A DNA stretch of 34,622 bases, from positions 1 through 34,622 of the forward strand of contig DASZZZ010000083.1 of assembly GCA_036260375.1 (NCBI GenBank). Direction: 5' to 3'. The notes under the pieces were generated by a model that saw only the letters and a program-made list of their open reading frames with translations, made no database searches and had not been told where the DNA came from. The stretch is from DASZZZ01 sp036260375 (lineage in GTDB: Bacteria; Actinomycetota; CADDZG01; WHSQ01). The position numbers and the translations under genes are program-made. Within the stretch, counting starts at the first letter, position 1; every line of letters starts with the position of its first letter. Positions 1 to 7,067 of the stretch are shown here, piece by piece.

Positions 1-46
1 GGGGACGGCGCGGCGCGCGGCGCGCCGCAGACGGAGGGGGGTCTCG

Positions 47-1330
47 ATGCGAGGTCATGCATCCGCGCTCGCCGCGCTCCTGATCGCGTCCGCCGCGGCG
101 TGCGGCGGCGACGGCGGCGCCGACACCGCGCCCGCCGCGCGTGAGACGCAGCAGGACGACGGCGCCGCGGTCAACACCGGTGACGGAACCCTGTCGATCG
201 GCTACGTGCTCCCCCAGAGCGGGCAGCTCGCGTACCTCGGCCCGCCGACGATCTCCGGCGCCGAGCTCGCGGTGCAGGACGTCAACGCGGCCGGCGGTGT
301 CCTCGGCGAGGAGGTGCAGCTGTCGGGCGGCGACGAGGGCGACGGCGACGGCACCATCGCGAAGCAGACGACCGACCGCCTGCTCGCGCGCGGCGTCGAC
401 GCAATCGTCGGGACGACGGCGTCGGCCATCGCGCTGACGATCATCGACGAGGTCAAGAGCGCCGGCGTAGTGATGTGCTCGCCGGCCAACACGAGCCCGA
501 CGCTCACGACGTACCCCGACGACGGCCTGTACTTCCGCACCGTCGCGAGCGACGGTCTCCAGGGGCCGGTCGTCAGCGACCTCGTCACCGGCGACGGCTA
601 TGCGTCGGTCGTCGTGCTCGTGCGCGCCGACGACTACGGGGAGAACCTCGCGGAGAACGTCGCGCGCGAGCTCGAGGAGTCCGGCGCCCAGGTCGACACG
701 GTGACCTACGACCCGGCGACGCAGAGCTTCGACGCCGACGTCGACAAGGTCGCGTCGTTCTCGCCCGAGGCGGTCGTGCTGATCTCGTTCGACGAGGGCG
801 TGCGCGCTCTGTCGACGATGATCGAGCGCGGGCTCGGCCCCGACGACGTCGGCATCTACTGGATCGGCTACGCGAACCCGAGCGCGCCGAAGCGGGTCGA
901 CCCGGACGACCCCACGGTCCTCGACGGCGTACAGGGAACGGTGGCGTCGTACCCGTCGGACGAGCCGTTCCTCGAGCGGGTGAAGGAGTACCGGTCCGAC
1001 ATCGAGGACACGTCGTTCGCCGCGCACAGCTACGACTGCGTCGTCGCGATCGCGCTCGCCGCGCTGCAGGGCGGCGCCGACGACCCCGCGACGATCGCCG
1101 AGAACCTCGTGGCGGTCACGCGCGACGGCACCGAGTGCGAGTCGTTCGAGGACTGCTCCAAGCTGCTGGACGACGGCGAGGACATCGACTACCAGGGCGC
1201 TGCCGGGCCACTCGACTTCACCGACGCGGGCGAGCCGAGCGCCGGCACCTACGACATCTGGGAGTACGACGGCGCCGCGAACCCCGACGACCCGCTGCGC
1301 GTCCTCGACACGGTCACGGCGTCGAGCTGA
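47..1330 (+). CDS. Branched-chain amino acid-type ABC transporter substrate-binding lipoprotein
   Basis: The product has 427 residues. It starts with a short lipoprotein signal: basic N-terminus, hydrophobic Ala/Leu stretch, and a lipid-attachment Cys at residue 19 followed by Gly/Asp-rich linker. The mature part reads as a type I periplasmic-binding fold of the LivJ/Peripla_BP_6 family, with the opening IGYVLPQSGQLAYLGPP, the AVQDVNAAGGVLG element and the GTTASAI and CSPANTSPTLT ligand-site segments. The family binds amino acids, amides or related solutes outside the membrane and delivers them to a LivHMGF-type permease. No permease or ATPase gene is visible here, so the substrate and partner are unknown. 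The ATG is preceded by a good purine-rich ribosome site (GGAGGGGG, about 6 nt spacing). The only upstream DNA is 46 nt of GC-rich sequence at the window edge. Confidence 0.9.
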   Translation: MRGHASALAALLIASAAACGGDGGADTAPAARETQQDDGAAVNTGDGTLSIGYVLPQSGQLAYLGPPTISGAELAVQDVNAAGGVLGEEVQLSGGDEGDGDGTIAKQTTDRLLARGVDAIVGTTASAIALTIIDEVKSAGVVMCSPANTSPTLTTYPDDGLYFRTVASDGLQGPVVSDLVTGDGYASVVVLVRADDYGENLAENVARELEESGAQVDTVTYDPATQSFDADVDKVASFSPEAVVLISFDEGVRALSTMIERGLGPDDVGIYWIGYANPSAPKRVDPDDPTVLDGVQGTVASYPSDEPFLERVKEYRSDIEDTSFAAHSYDCVVAIALAALQGGADDPATIAENLVAVTRDGTECESFEDCSKLLDDGEDIDYQGAAGPLDFTDAGEPSAGTYDIWEYDGAANPDDPLRVLDTVTASS

Positions 1331-1338
1331 GCGGAGCG

Positions 1339-1370
1339 CGCGCCCCGGGGCCGCAGCGCTCCGGGGCGCG
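1339..1370. terminator. GC-rich hairpin between the convergent SBP gene and tRNA-Leu
   Basis: A perfect 10-bp inverted repeat (CGCGCCCCGG at 1339-1348, complement at 1361-1370) with a 12-nt loop begins 8 nt after the stop codon. There is no U-tract on either side, so it is a GC-only hairpin that could act on both strands. It lies just beyond the 3' end of the minus-strand tRNA. Confidence 0.5.
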
Positions 1371-1374
1371 TCCG

Positions 1375-1458
1375 TGCCGGGGGCGGGACTCGAACCCGCA
1401 CGGGCCGGAGCCCAATGGATTTTGAGTCCATGATGTCTGCCAGTTCCATCACCCCGGC
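1375..1458 (-). tRNA. tRNA-Leu, anticodon CAA
   Basis: Read on the minus strand, the acceptor stem GCCGGGG (1458-1452) pairs with CCCCGGC (1382-1376), followed by an A discriminator at 1375. The anticodon stem ATGGA/TCCAT encloses the loop CTCAAAA, giving anticodon CAA, which reads UUG. A T-arm with GGTTCGAGTCC and a long variable arm are present, as expected for class II tRNA-Leu. CCA is not encoded at the 3' end, so it must be added after transcription. UUG is a rare codon in such a GC-rich genome. Confidence 0.95.
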
Positions 1459-1467
1459 GCGGGCCAC

Positions 1468-1473
1468 AGTGTA
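1468..1473 (-). promoter_or_regulatory. Candidate -10 box of tRNA-Leu
   Basis: TACACT on the minus strand ends 9 nt before the mature tRNA 5' end, giving a short 5' leader. No convincing -35 box is seen at the usual spacing. Confidence 0.4.
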
Positions 1474-1494
1474 GTCGGCGGCGGGGTCGCGCAC

Positions 1495-1524
1495 GGGGGC
1501 CGGCCCCCCCCAGAGCCGGCCCCC
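1495..1524. terminator. GC-rich hairpin upstream of tRNA-Leu
   Basis: A perfect 10-bp inverted repeat (GGGGGCCGGC at 1495-1504, complement at 1515-1524) with a 10-nt loop. It lies downstream of the trp operon terminator and just upstream of the tRNA promoter. A back-up terminator or insulator is the simplest reading. There is no U-tract. Confidence 0.4.
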
Positions 1525-1619
1525 GCGGCGTCGGCGATCCCCCCGGTCCTGTCGGATCCGGACGCTTCGTCCGCGTCGTGTGGTCGGTCGCCGCGTCGTC
1601 CGCGGCCCGACGGATTCTT

Positions 1620-1639
1620 ACTAGTCCGCACGGACTAGT
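1620..1639. promoter_or_regulatory. 20-bp perfect dyad, operator-like
   Basis: ACTAGTCCG at 1620-1628 and its exact complement at 1631-1639 are separated by CA. The 9-2-9 symmetry resembles operators of TetR-type dimeric repressors. The surroundings hold no gene: trpA ends to the right and tRNA-Leu begins to the left. It is noticeably more AT-rich at its ends than its neighbourhood. No cognate regulator is in the window. Confidence 0.4.
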
Positions 1640-1688
1640 CAACGAGGTTCTGCCACGGTTTGTCCCGCGCGCGTCCGGTTTGGACGGG

Positions 1689-1727
1689 AAAAAAGTTCAG
1701 CGCGTCGTGTAGCCGTGCGCTAACGAC
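1689..1727 (-). terminator. Probable intrinsic terminator of the trpCBA operon
   Basis: On the minus strand, just after trpA, an imperfect stem pairs 1720-1727 with 1704-1712, with a one-base bulge and a 7-nt loop. About 9 nt later comes a run of six T residues (complement of 1689-1694), the only such U-tract in this part of the window. The stem is modest and the spacing to the U-tract is long, so efficiency is uncertain. Confidence 0.45.
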
Positions 1728-1731
1728 ACGG

Positions 1732-2535
1732 TCAAACGAGGCGGCCGGTCAGGCCCCCGTGGGCTTCGTCCAGGGCGCCCCGGAGGCCGTCGACGAAGCG
1801 GCGTGCCGCGGCGGCGCCGTCGGCACGGACGACGCGCACGATGGCGCTCCCGACGACGACACCGTCGGCGGTGCTCGCCGCCTCGACCGCGTGGGCCGGC
1901 GTCGACACCCCGATCCCGACGAGGACCGGGAGGTCGGTGACGCGCCGGCACGCCGCCACGACCGCCGCGGCGCGCTCCGAGAGCCGGGCCCGCTCGCCGG
2001 TCACCCCGAGCGTCGAGACCGCGTAGACGAAGCCGGTCGCGGTGCCCGCGATCGCCTCGACGCGCGCCGGCGACGACGTCGGCGCGACCAGCGGCACCCA
2101 TGCGAGCCCGTACGCCGCCGCGGCGGCGCGCAGCGACGCGGACTCCTCGACGGGCAGGTCCGGGACGACGAGCCCCGCGATCCCGCGCGCGGCGGCGGCG
2201 CGGCAGAACGCGTCCTCGCCCGCGGCGTGGACCGGGTTGTAGTACGTCATCACGACGCGCGGCGGCGCGCCGGGGACCGCGCGGGCCGCGTCGAGCGCGG
2301 CGCGCGGCCGCACCCCGGCCCGCAGCGCCGCCTCCCCCGCCGACGCGATCACCGGTCCGTCCATCACGGGGTCCGAGTACGGCACGCCGACCTCGATCGC
2401 GTCGGCGCCGCCGGACACGGCGTCGAGGACGTCGGCGAACCGCTTGGGGTCCGGCACGCCCGCCATGACGTAGGGCACGAGCAGCTTTCGCCCCGTGGCG
2501 CGCCGCGCCGCGAGGTGGTCCCGCAGCTCGCTCAC
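1732..2535 (-). CDS. trpA: Tryptophan synthase alpha subunit
   Basis: TrpA cleaves indole-3-glycerol phosphate to indole and glyceraldehyde 3-phosphate. Indole is channelled to TrpB in the alpha2-beta2 complex. The 267-residue product has family length and is a TIM barrel. The active-site strand IEVGVPYSDPVMDGP supplies catalytic Glu48 and Asp59, equivalent to E. coli Glu49 and Asp60. The phosphate-binding Gly region near the C-terminus (GIGVSTP, then VVGSAIV) is present. The start chosen is GTG at 2535-2533, which overlaps the trpB stop as GTGA. The open frame runs further upstream, but that part lies inside trpB in another frame and is not coding. Translational coupling to trpB is expected. 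It is the last gene of trpC-trpB-trpA. Confidence 0.96.
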   Translation of the reverse strand: MSELRDHLAARRATGRKLLVPYVMAGVPDPKRFADVLDAVSGGADAIEVGVPYSDPVMDGPVIASAGEAALRAGVRPRAALDAARAVPGAPPRVVMTYYNPVHAAGEDAFCRAAAARGIAGLVVPDLPVEESASLRAAAAAYGLAWVPLVAPTSSPARVEAIAGTATGFVYAVSTLGVTGERARLSERAAAVVAACRRVTDLPVLVGIGVSTPAHAVEAASTADGVVVGSAIVRVVRADGAAAARRFVDGLRGALDEAHGGLTGRLV

Positions 2536-3695
2536 GCGGGCGCCCGCTGAGCGACCGTCGCGACGTCCTTGTCGCCGCGTCCCGACAGGCCCACGACGAC
2601 GACGCCGGACGGCCGCGCGCGCAGGACGTAGGCGAGCGCGTGCGCCGGCTCGAGCGCGGGCAGGATGCCCTCGCTCTGGGCGAGCGCGTGGAACGCGGCG
2701 AGCGCCTCGTCGTCGGTCGCGACCTCGTAGCGCGCCCGGCCGGTGGCGGCGAGCCACGCGTGCTCGGGCCCGACGCCCGGGTAGTCGAGGCCCGCGGACA
2801 CGGAGTGCGCGTCGGCGATGAGCCCGTCGTCGTCCTGGAGGACCATGCTGCGCGCGCCGTGGAGGACGCCCGGACGGCCGGCCGTGATCGACGCGCCGTG
2901 GCGCGCCCCGAGCCCCTCGCCGCCCGCCTCGACGCCGACGAGCGCGACGCCGTCGTCGCGCACGAAGGCGCGGAACAGGCCGATCGCGTTGGAGCCCCCG
3001 CCGACGCACGCGACGACCTCGTCGGGCAGGCGCCCGGCGATCTCGAGGACCTGCGCGCGCGCCTCGGCCCCGACGACCTCCTGCAGCGACGCGACCAGCT
3101 CCGGGTACGGGTGCGGTCCCACGACCGACCCGATCACGTAGTGGGTGTCCTCGACGTTGGCGACCCAGTCACGCAGCGCCTCGTTGATCGCGTCCTTCAG
3201 CGTCGCGGTGCCGGCCTCGACCGGCACGACCTGCGCGCCGAGCATGCGCATGCGCACGACGTTGAGGTGCTGGCGCGCGACGTCGGTCGCGCCCATGTAG
3301 ACGACGCACGGGACGCCGAAGTACGCCGCCGCGGTCGCGGTCGCGACCCCGTGCTGCCCGGCCCCCGTCTCGGCGATGACGCGCCGCTTGCCCATGCGGC
3401 GCGCCAGCAGCAGCTGCCCGACCGTGTTGTTGATCTTGTGCGCGCCCGTGTGCGCGAGGTCCTCGCGCTTGAGGAACACGCGCGCGCCGGTCCGTTCGGA
3501 CAGCCCGTGCGCCTCGTACAGCGGCGTCGGCCGTCCGACGATCGTGCGCAGGAGCGCGTCGAGCTCGGCGCCGAACGACCGGTCCGCGCGCGCGTCGCTC
3601 CACGCGCGCTCGAGCTCGTCGAGCGCGCCCACGAGCGCCTCTGGGACGTAGCGTCCGCCGAACTCGCCGAAGCGTCCGCCAGACGCGACGCGCAT
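2532..3695 (-). CDS. trpB: Tryptophan synthase beta subunit
   Basis: TrpB condenses indole with L-serine to give L-tryptophan using pyridoxal phosphate. The protein has 387 residues from the ATG at 3695. The PLP lysine is Lys87 in HTGAHKINNTVGQ, the same number as in Salmonella. The ETGAGQHGVATA loop and the phosphate-binding GGGSNAIGLF are present, as is the N-terminal GRFGEFGGRYVPE. A GTG codon at 3698 directly precedes the ATG, so two starts one codon apart are possible. The trpC stop overlaps them (TGATG). The 3' end overlaps trpA by 4 nt. It is the TrpB1 type that pairs with TrpA, judged from the adjacent gene and the sequence. Confidence 0.97.
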   Translation of the reverse strand: MRVASGGRFGEFGGRYVPEALVGALDELERAWSDARADRSFGAELDALLRTIVGRPTPLYEAHGLSERTGARVFLKREDLAHTGAHKINNTVGQLLLARRMGKRRVIAETGAGQHGVATATAAAYFGVPCVVYMGATDVARQHLNVVRMRMLGAQVVPVEAGTATLKDAINEALRDWVANVEDTHYVIGSVVGPHPYPELVASLQEVVGAEARAQVLEIAGRLPDEVVACVGGGSNAIGLFRAFVRDDGVALVGVEAGGEGLGARHGASITAGRPGVLHGARSMVLQDDDGLIADAHSVSAGLDYPGVGPEHAWLAATGRARYEVATDDEALAAFHALAQSEGILPALEPAHALAYVLRARPSGVVVVGLSGRGDKDVATVAQRAPA

Positions 3696-4474
3696 CACGC
3701 CCGCCCCGCGAGCTCGGCGACCTTCGCGCCCGGGTCGGGAGCCGTCACGACGCTCTCGCCCACGAGCACCGCGTGCGCGCCGGCCGCCGCGAGACGCTCG
3801 ACGTCGGCCCGGCTCGACACGCCCGACAGCGCGACGAGGACGGCGCCGGCGGCCACGTGTGGGGCGAGCCGCGCGGTGCGCGCGGGATCGACCTCGAACG
3901 TCGCGAGGTCCCGGTGGTTGACGCCGACGAGGTCGGCGCCGGCCGCGGCGGCGCGCTCGAGGTCGCGCTCGTCGTGCACCTCCACGAGCGCGTCCATGCG
4001 CAGCGCCCCGGCCGCCGCGACCAGCGCGCGCAGGTCGTCGTCGCGCTCCAGCACGCGCACGATGACGAGGATCGCGTCGGCGCCCGCGGCGCGCGCCTCG
4101 AGCACCTGGAACTCGTCGACGACGAAGTCCTTGAGCAGGACGGGGACGCCGGCGCCGCGCGCCGCGGCGAGGTCGTCGAGCGACCCGCGGAAGTAGCGCG
4201 GCTCGGTCAACACCGAGATGGCGGCCGCGCCGCCGCGCGCGTAGGCGCGTGCGAGCGCGGCCGCGTCGAGGTCGATGTCGAGAGGCCCGGCGGCCGGCGA
4301 CGCGCGCTTCACCTCCGCGACGATCGCCGTGCCTTCGCCCGCGAGCGCGGCACGGAAGCCGCGCGGCGCCTCGGCCGAGGCGATCCTCTGCTCGAGGACG
4401 TCCGGCGTCAGCACCCGCTTCGCCTCGTCGACGCGCGCGCGCGTCGACGCGAGGACGTCGTCCAGCAGCGACAT
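3695..4474 (-). CDS. trpC: Indole-3-glycerol phosphate synthase
   Basis: TrpC closes the ring of carboxyphenylamino-deoxyribulose phosphate to indoleglycerol phosphate, with loss of CO2 and water. The 259-residue TIM barrel shows the family landmarks EVKRASP (Glu54, Lys56), LLKDFVVDEFQV (general-acid Lys115), LVEVHDE (Glu165) and GVNHRDL (Asn186). One deviation stands out: the usual ESG motif on beta-strand 7 reads ALSG, so the conserved Glu (210 in the Sulfolobus enzyme) is Leu216. It is monofunctional, with no TrpF domain attached. The end overlaps the trpB start by one base. The gap to the preceding gene is 10 nt, so it may be co-transcribed with it. Confidence 0.94.
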   Translation of the reverse strand: MSLLDDVLASTRARVDEAKRVLTPDVLEQRIASAEAPRGFRAALAGEGTAIVAEVKRASPAAGPLDIDLDAAALARAYARGGAAAISVLTEPRYFRGSLDDLAAARGAGVPVLLKDFVVDEFQVLEARAAGADAILVIVRVLERDDDLRALVAAAGALRMDALVEVHDERDLERAAAAGADLVGVNHRDLATFEVDPARTARLAPHVAAGAVLVALSGVSSRADVERLAAAGAHAVLVGESVVTAPDPGAKVAELAGRA

Positions 4475-4484
4475 CGCGCGAACC

Positions 4485-5258
4485 CTAATCGTCCGTGAGG
4501 TACGCGAGCAGCACGCGGCCGACGTCCGCGGGGCCGCCGGCGACCGACAGGTGATCGAAGCGAGCCTGCGTAAAGACGTCCGGCGACGGGGGCCGCGCCG
4601 CCCCGGGAGGCGCCGGCGCGACGCCGAGCCGGCGCGCGAGCGCGGCGAGGTCGTCGGCGCCCGGCCCCCGCGCCGCGAACGCGCCGGCGAGGGCGTCGTC
4701 GACCGTCTGCACCGTCACGACGAGCGGGTCGGCGCCCTCGTCGAGCAGCACGCGCGCGAGGCGGCGCGACCCGAGGCGGCGGTCGCCGCCGCGCTCGGCG
4801 CCGAGCGCCACGAGCTCGACCCCGTGCCGCGGCTCGGCGACGCGCAGCGCGCGCGCGAGCTCGAGCATCACTCCGACCGCCGCGGCCCCCTCGTCGCCGG
4901 GTGCGCCCGGCGCGACGTCGTACGGCACCGCGACGACGACCTCGGGGTCGCCGCCGGACGGAGGCAGCGCGACGACGTTCGTGGAGCGGACGAGGTTGGC
5001 GACGGGCACGTCGACGAGGCGCGCCACGTAGCCGGCGCGCTGGAGGTGGCCGAGCACGTAGGTCGCCGCGGCGAGCTCCTGCTGCGTCCCCGCGTGGCGC
5101 TCGGGGAGCTCGCCGGCGAGCTCGGCCGCGTGGCGCCGCACGACCCCGACCCGGACCGCCGGCGGCCCGGGCGGGTCGACGGCGTCCGGCGGCGCGCCGT
5201 CGGACGCGCACGCGGCGAGGACGGCCGCCGCGGCCGCGGCGAGGGCGACGATACGCAC
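4485..5258 (-). CDS. Lipoprotein resembling a degenerate M28-type aminopeptidase
   Basis: From the GTG at 5258 the product has 257 residues. It starts with a compact lipoprotein signal (MRIVALAAAAAAVLAAC, Cys17). The rest follows the layout of M28 zinc peptidases: a VVVAVPYDVAPGAPGDEG segment where active enzymes have a metal-binding AHYD and a DD/DN loop, then LVALGAERGGDRRLGSRR where active enzymes have GAEE-GLLGS. The first metal His is Pro, and the metal-binding Glu after the catalytic Glu is Arg. I therefore infer a catalytically dead, surface-anchored relative, perhaps a binding protein. An ATG at 5279 would add seven residues. The GTG is preferred because it gives a cleaner signal and lies 6 nt after a -10 box. 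It sits directly before trpC (10 nt). Confidence 0.6.
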   Translation of the reverse strand: MRIVALAAAAAAVLAACASDGAPPDAVDPPGPPAVRVGVVRRHAAELAGELPERHAGTQQELAAATYVLGHLQRAGYVARLVDVPVANLVRSTNVVALPPSGGDPEVVVAVPYDVAPGAPGDEGAAAVGVMLELARALRVAEPRHGVELVALGAERGGDRRLGSRRLARVLLDEGADPLVVTVQTVDDALAGAFAARGPGADDLAALARRLGVAPAPPGAARPPSPDVFTQARFDHLSVAGGPADVGRVLLAYLTDD

Positions 5259-5263
5259 GCCCG

Positions 5264-5270
5264 TAGTATG
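5264..5270. promoter_or_regulatory. Shared bidirectional -10 box for two divergent, probably leaderless genes
   Basis: On the plus strand TAGTAT (5264-5269) ends 8 nt before the ATG of the PRC-barrel gene. On the minus strand the same bases read CATACT (5270-5265), ending 6 nt before the GTG of the M28-like lipoprotein gene. With such spacing, transcripts would start at or very near both start codons. No Shine-Dalgarno sequence precedes either. Confidence 0.5.
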
Positions 5271-5277
5271 GGCGGCC

Positions 5278-5547
5278 ATGACCCCCGACGAGACGCCGAT
5301 CGCGTGGCTCGCGCTCGAGCCCGGCGCGCCCGTGTTCACGTCCGACGGCGAGGAGGTCGGGCGCGTGACGACGGTCGTCGCCGACCGCCAGAAGGACATC
5401 TTCAGCGGCGTGCGCGTGCGTCTCGGGCTGTTCGACCGCGAGCGGTTCGTGCCGGCCGACCTCATCGAGCGGCTCACGACCGACGGCGCGCACCTGCGGC
5501 TTGCGTCGGACGACGTCGACGACCGCCTCGGCCCCGCCGACGCGTAG
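5278..5547 (+). CDS. PRC-barrel domain protein
   Basis: This small soluble protein of 89 residues has a single PRC-barrel-like beta domain. The opening WLALEPGAPVFTSDGEEVGRV is followed by strands and a loop with KDIFSGVRV, and then FVPADLIERL. This is the typical pattern of PRC-barrel proteins annotated DUF2171-like. PRC barrels occur in photosynthetic reaction centre H subunits, RimM and many stand-alone proteins, and the role of the stand-alone form is unknown. It is transcribed against the surrounding minus-strand trp genes. It shares a -10 region with the divergent lipoprotein gene and ends 9 nt from the 3' end of trpE. The start is ATG, with no Shine-Dalgarno. Confidence 0.75.
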   Translation: MTPDETPIAWLALEPGAPVFTSDGEEVGRVTTVVADRQKDIFSGVRVRLGLFDRERFVPADLIERLTTDGAHLRLASDDVDDRLGPADA

Positions 5548-5556
5548 CCCGCGCGG

Positions 5557-7059
5557 TTACCCCTCGCCGCGCGGCGCGACCGCGGCGACCGCCCGCAGCA
5601 GGCCTTCGGCCTTGCGGCGCGTCTCCTCGGCCTCGCGCTCCGGGACGGAGTCGGCGACCACGCCGGCGCCCGCCTGCACGAACGCGCGGCCCCCGGTCGC
5701 CACGATCGTGCGGATCGTGATGCACGTGTCGAGGTTGCCCGAGAAGTCGAAGTAGCCGACGACGCCCGCGTACGGGCCGCGCCGCGTGCGCTCGAGCTCG
5801 TCGACGATCTCCATGGCGCGCACCTTCGGCGCGCCCGAGACCGTGCCGGCCGGGAACGCCGCGGTGAGCGCGTCGAACGCGCTGCGCCCGGGGGCGAGGC
5901 GTCCGCTCACGCTCGAGACGAGGTGCATCACGTGCGAGTAGCGCTCGACCACCATGAGCTCGTCGACGGTCACGGATCCGTAGCGCGCGACGCGCCCGAC
6001 GTCGTTGCGCGCGAGGTCGACGAGCATCACGTGCTCGGCGCGCTCCTTGGCGTCGGCCAACAGGTCGCGCTCGAGCGCGCGGTCCTCGTCGTCGTCGTCG
6101 CCGCGCGGCCTCGTACCGGCGATCGGCCGCGTGACGACGACGTCGCCCGTGACGCGCACGAGCGGCTCGGGCGACGACCCCGCGATCTCGAGCGGCGGCG
6201 CGCCCGCGGGGGCCAGGCGCAGGTAGTACATGTACGGGCTCGGGTTCAGCGTGCGCAGCGCGCGGTACGCGTCGAACGCCGGCGCGCTCAGGGGCATCTC
6301 GAAGCGACGCGACGGCACGACCTGGAACGCGTCGCCCGCCTCGACGTAGCGCTTGACTCGCTCCACCCAGCGCGCGTACTCGTCGTCGTCGACGGTGCAC
6401 AAGGGGACGGGTGCGCGCGCGTCGTGCAGCGTCAGCGGCGGCGCGGCGAGCGGCGTCGCAAGGTGCTCGACGACCGCGTCGCAGCGCGCCGCCGCGTCGT
6501 CGTAGGCGGCGTCGGGATCGTCGCCCGGCACGGCGTTCGCGACGACGAACGCGCGCTGCGCGAGGTGGTCGAACACGACCACCGTGCGCGTCAGCACGAG
6601 CGCGAGGTCCGGCAGCCCGAGGTCGTCGGGCGGCGGCGCCGGGAGCCGCTCGAGCTCGCGCACGCAGTCGTAGCCGAGGTAGCCGACCGCGCCTCCGTGG
6701 AACGGGGGCAGACCCGCGGGGGCCGCGGCGCGCGCCGCGGTCACGAGCCTGCGGACGTACGCGAGCGGGCCCTCGTCCGCGCGCGGCGTCACCGGCGGCG
6801 ACCCCTCGACCGCGACGCGGCCGTCCTTGGCGGTCACCGTCGCGAACGCGTCGCCGCCGATGAACGAGTAGCGGCCCCAGCGCTCGCCGCCCTCGACGCT
6901 CTCGAGCAGGAAGCCGTGCGGGCGCGGGTCGAGCCGCAGGAACGCGCCGACCGGCGTGAGCACGTCGGCGAGGACCGAGCGCCACACCGGGACGATCGTG
7001 TGCGAGCGCGCCAGGGCGCGAAAGCGCGCCCGGTCCGGGAGGTGCGCGTCCGCCCTCAC
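5557..7059 (-). CDS. trpE: Anthranilate synthase component I
   Basis: TrpE converts chorismate to anthranilate, using ammonia delivered by a TrpG glutaminase that is not in this window. The 500-residue protein carries the N-terminal regulatory motif LLESVEGGERWGRYSF (51-66). Its LLES is the tryptophan feedback site in the family. The chorismate-binding domain has PIAGTRPRG (312-320), YSHVMHL with His378, AFPAGTVSGAPK (401-412), and the C-terminal GAGVVADS (464-471). The GTG at 7059 was chosen because it gives the standard N-terminus and lies 8 nt past the preceding gene's stop. The open frame extends upstream but there overlaps the M24 peptidase gene in another frame. Likely co-transcribed with that peptidase. 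Confidence 0.95.
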   Translation of the reverse strand: MRADAHLPDRARFRALARSHTIVPVWRSVLADVLTPVGAFLRLDPRPHGFLLESVEGGERWGRYSFIGGDAFATVTAKDGRVAVEGSPPVTPRADEGPLAYVRRLVTAARAAAPAGLPPFHGGAVGYLGYDCVRELERLPAPPPDDLGLPDLALVLTRTVVVFDHLAQRAFVVANAVPGDDPDAAYDDAAARCDAVVEHLATPLAAPPLTLHDARAPVPLCTVDDDEYARWVERVKRYVEAGDAFQVVPSRRFEMPLSAPAFDAYRALRTLNPSPYMYYLRLAPAGAPPLEIAGSSPEPLVRVTGDVVVTRPIAGTRPRGDDDDEDRALERDLLADAKERAEHVMLVDLARNDVGRVARYGSVTVDELMVVERYSHVMHLVSSVSGRLAPGRSAFDALTAAFPAGTVSGAPKVRAMEIVDELERTRRGPYAGVVGYFDFSGNLDTCITIRTIVATGGRAFVQAGAGVVADSVPEREAEETRRKAEGLLRAVAAVAPRGEG

Positions 7060-7067
7060 GCGCGGCC

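Noticed and set aside
2536..3009. Upstream in-frame extension of trpA (and similar ones for trpE, hisA, yggS, rluD, murB, murC)
   Set aside because: Each extension overlaps the preceding gene out of phase and encodes Arg-rich shadow sequence; overlaps such as GTGA or a standard family N-terminus fix the real starts.
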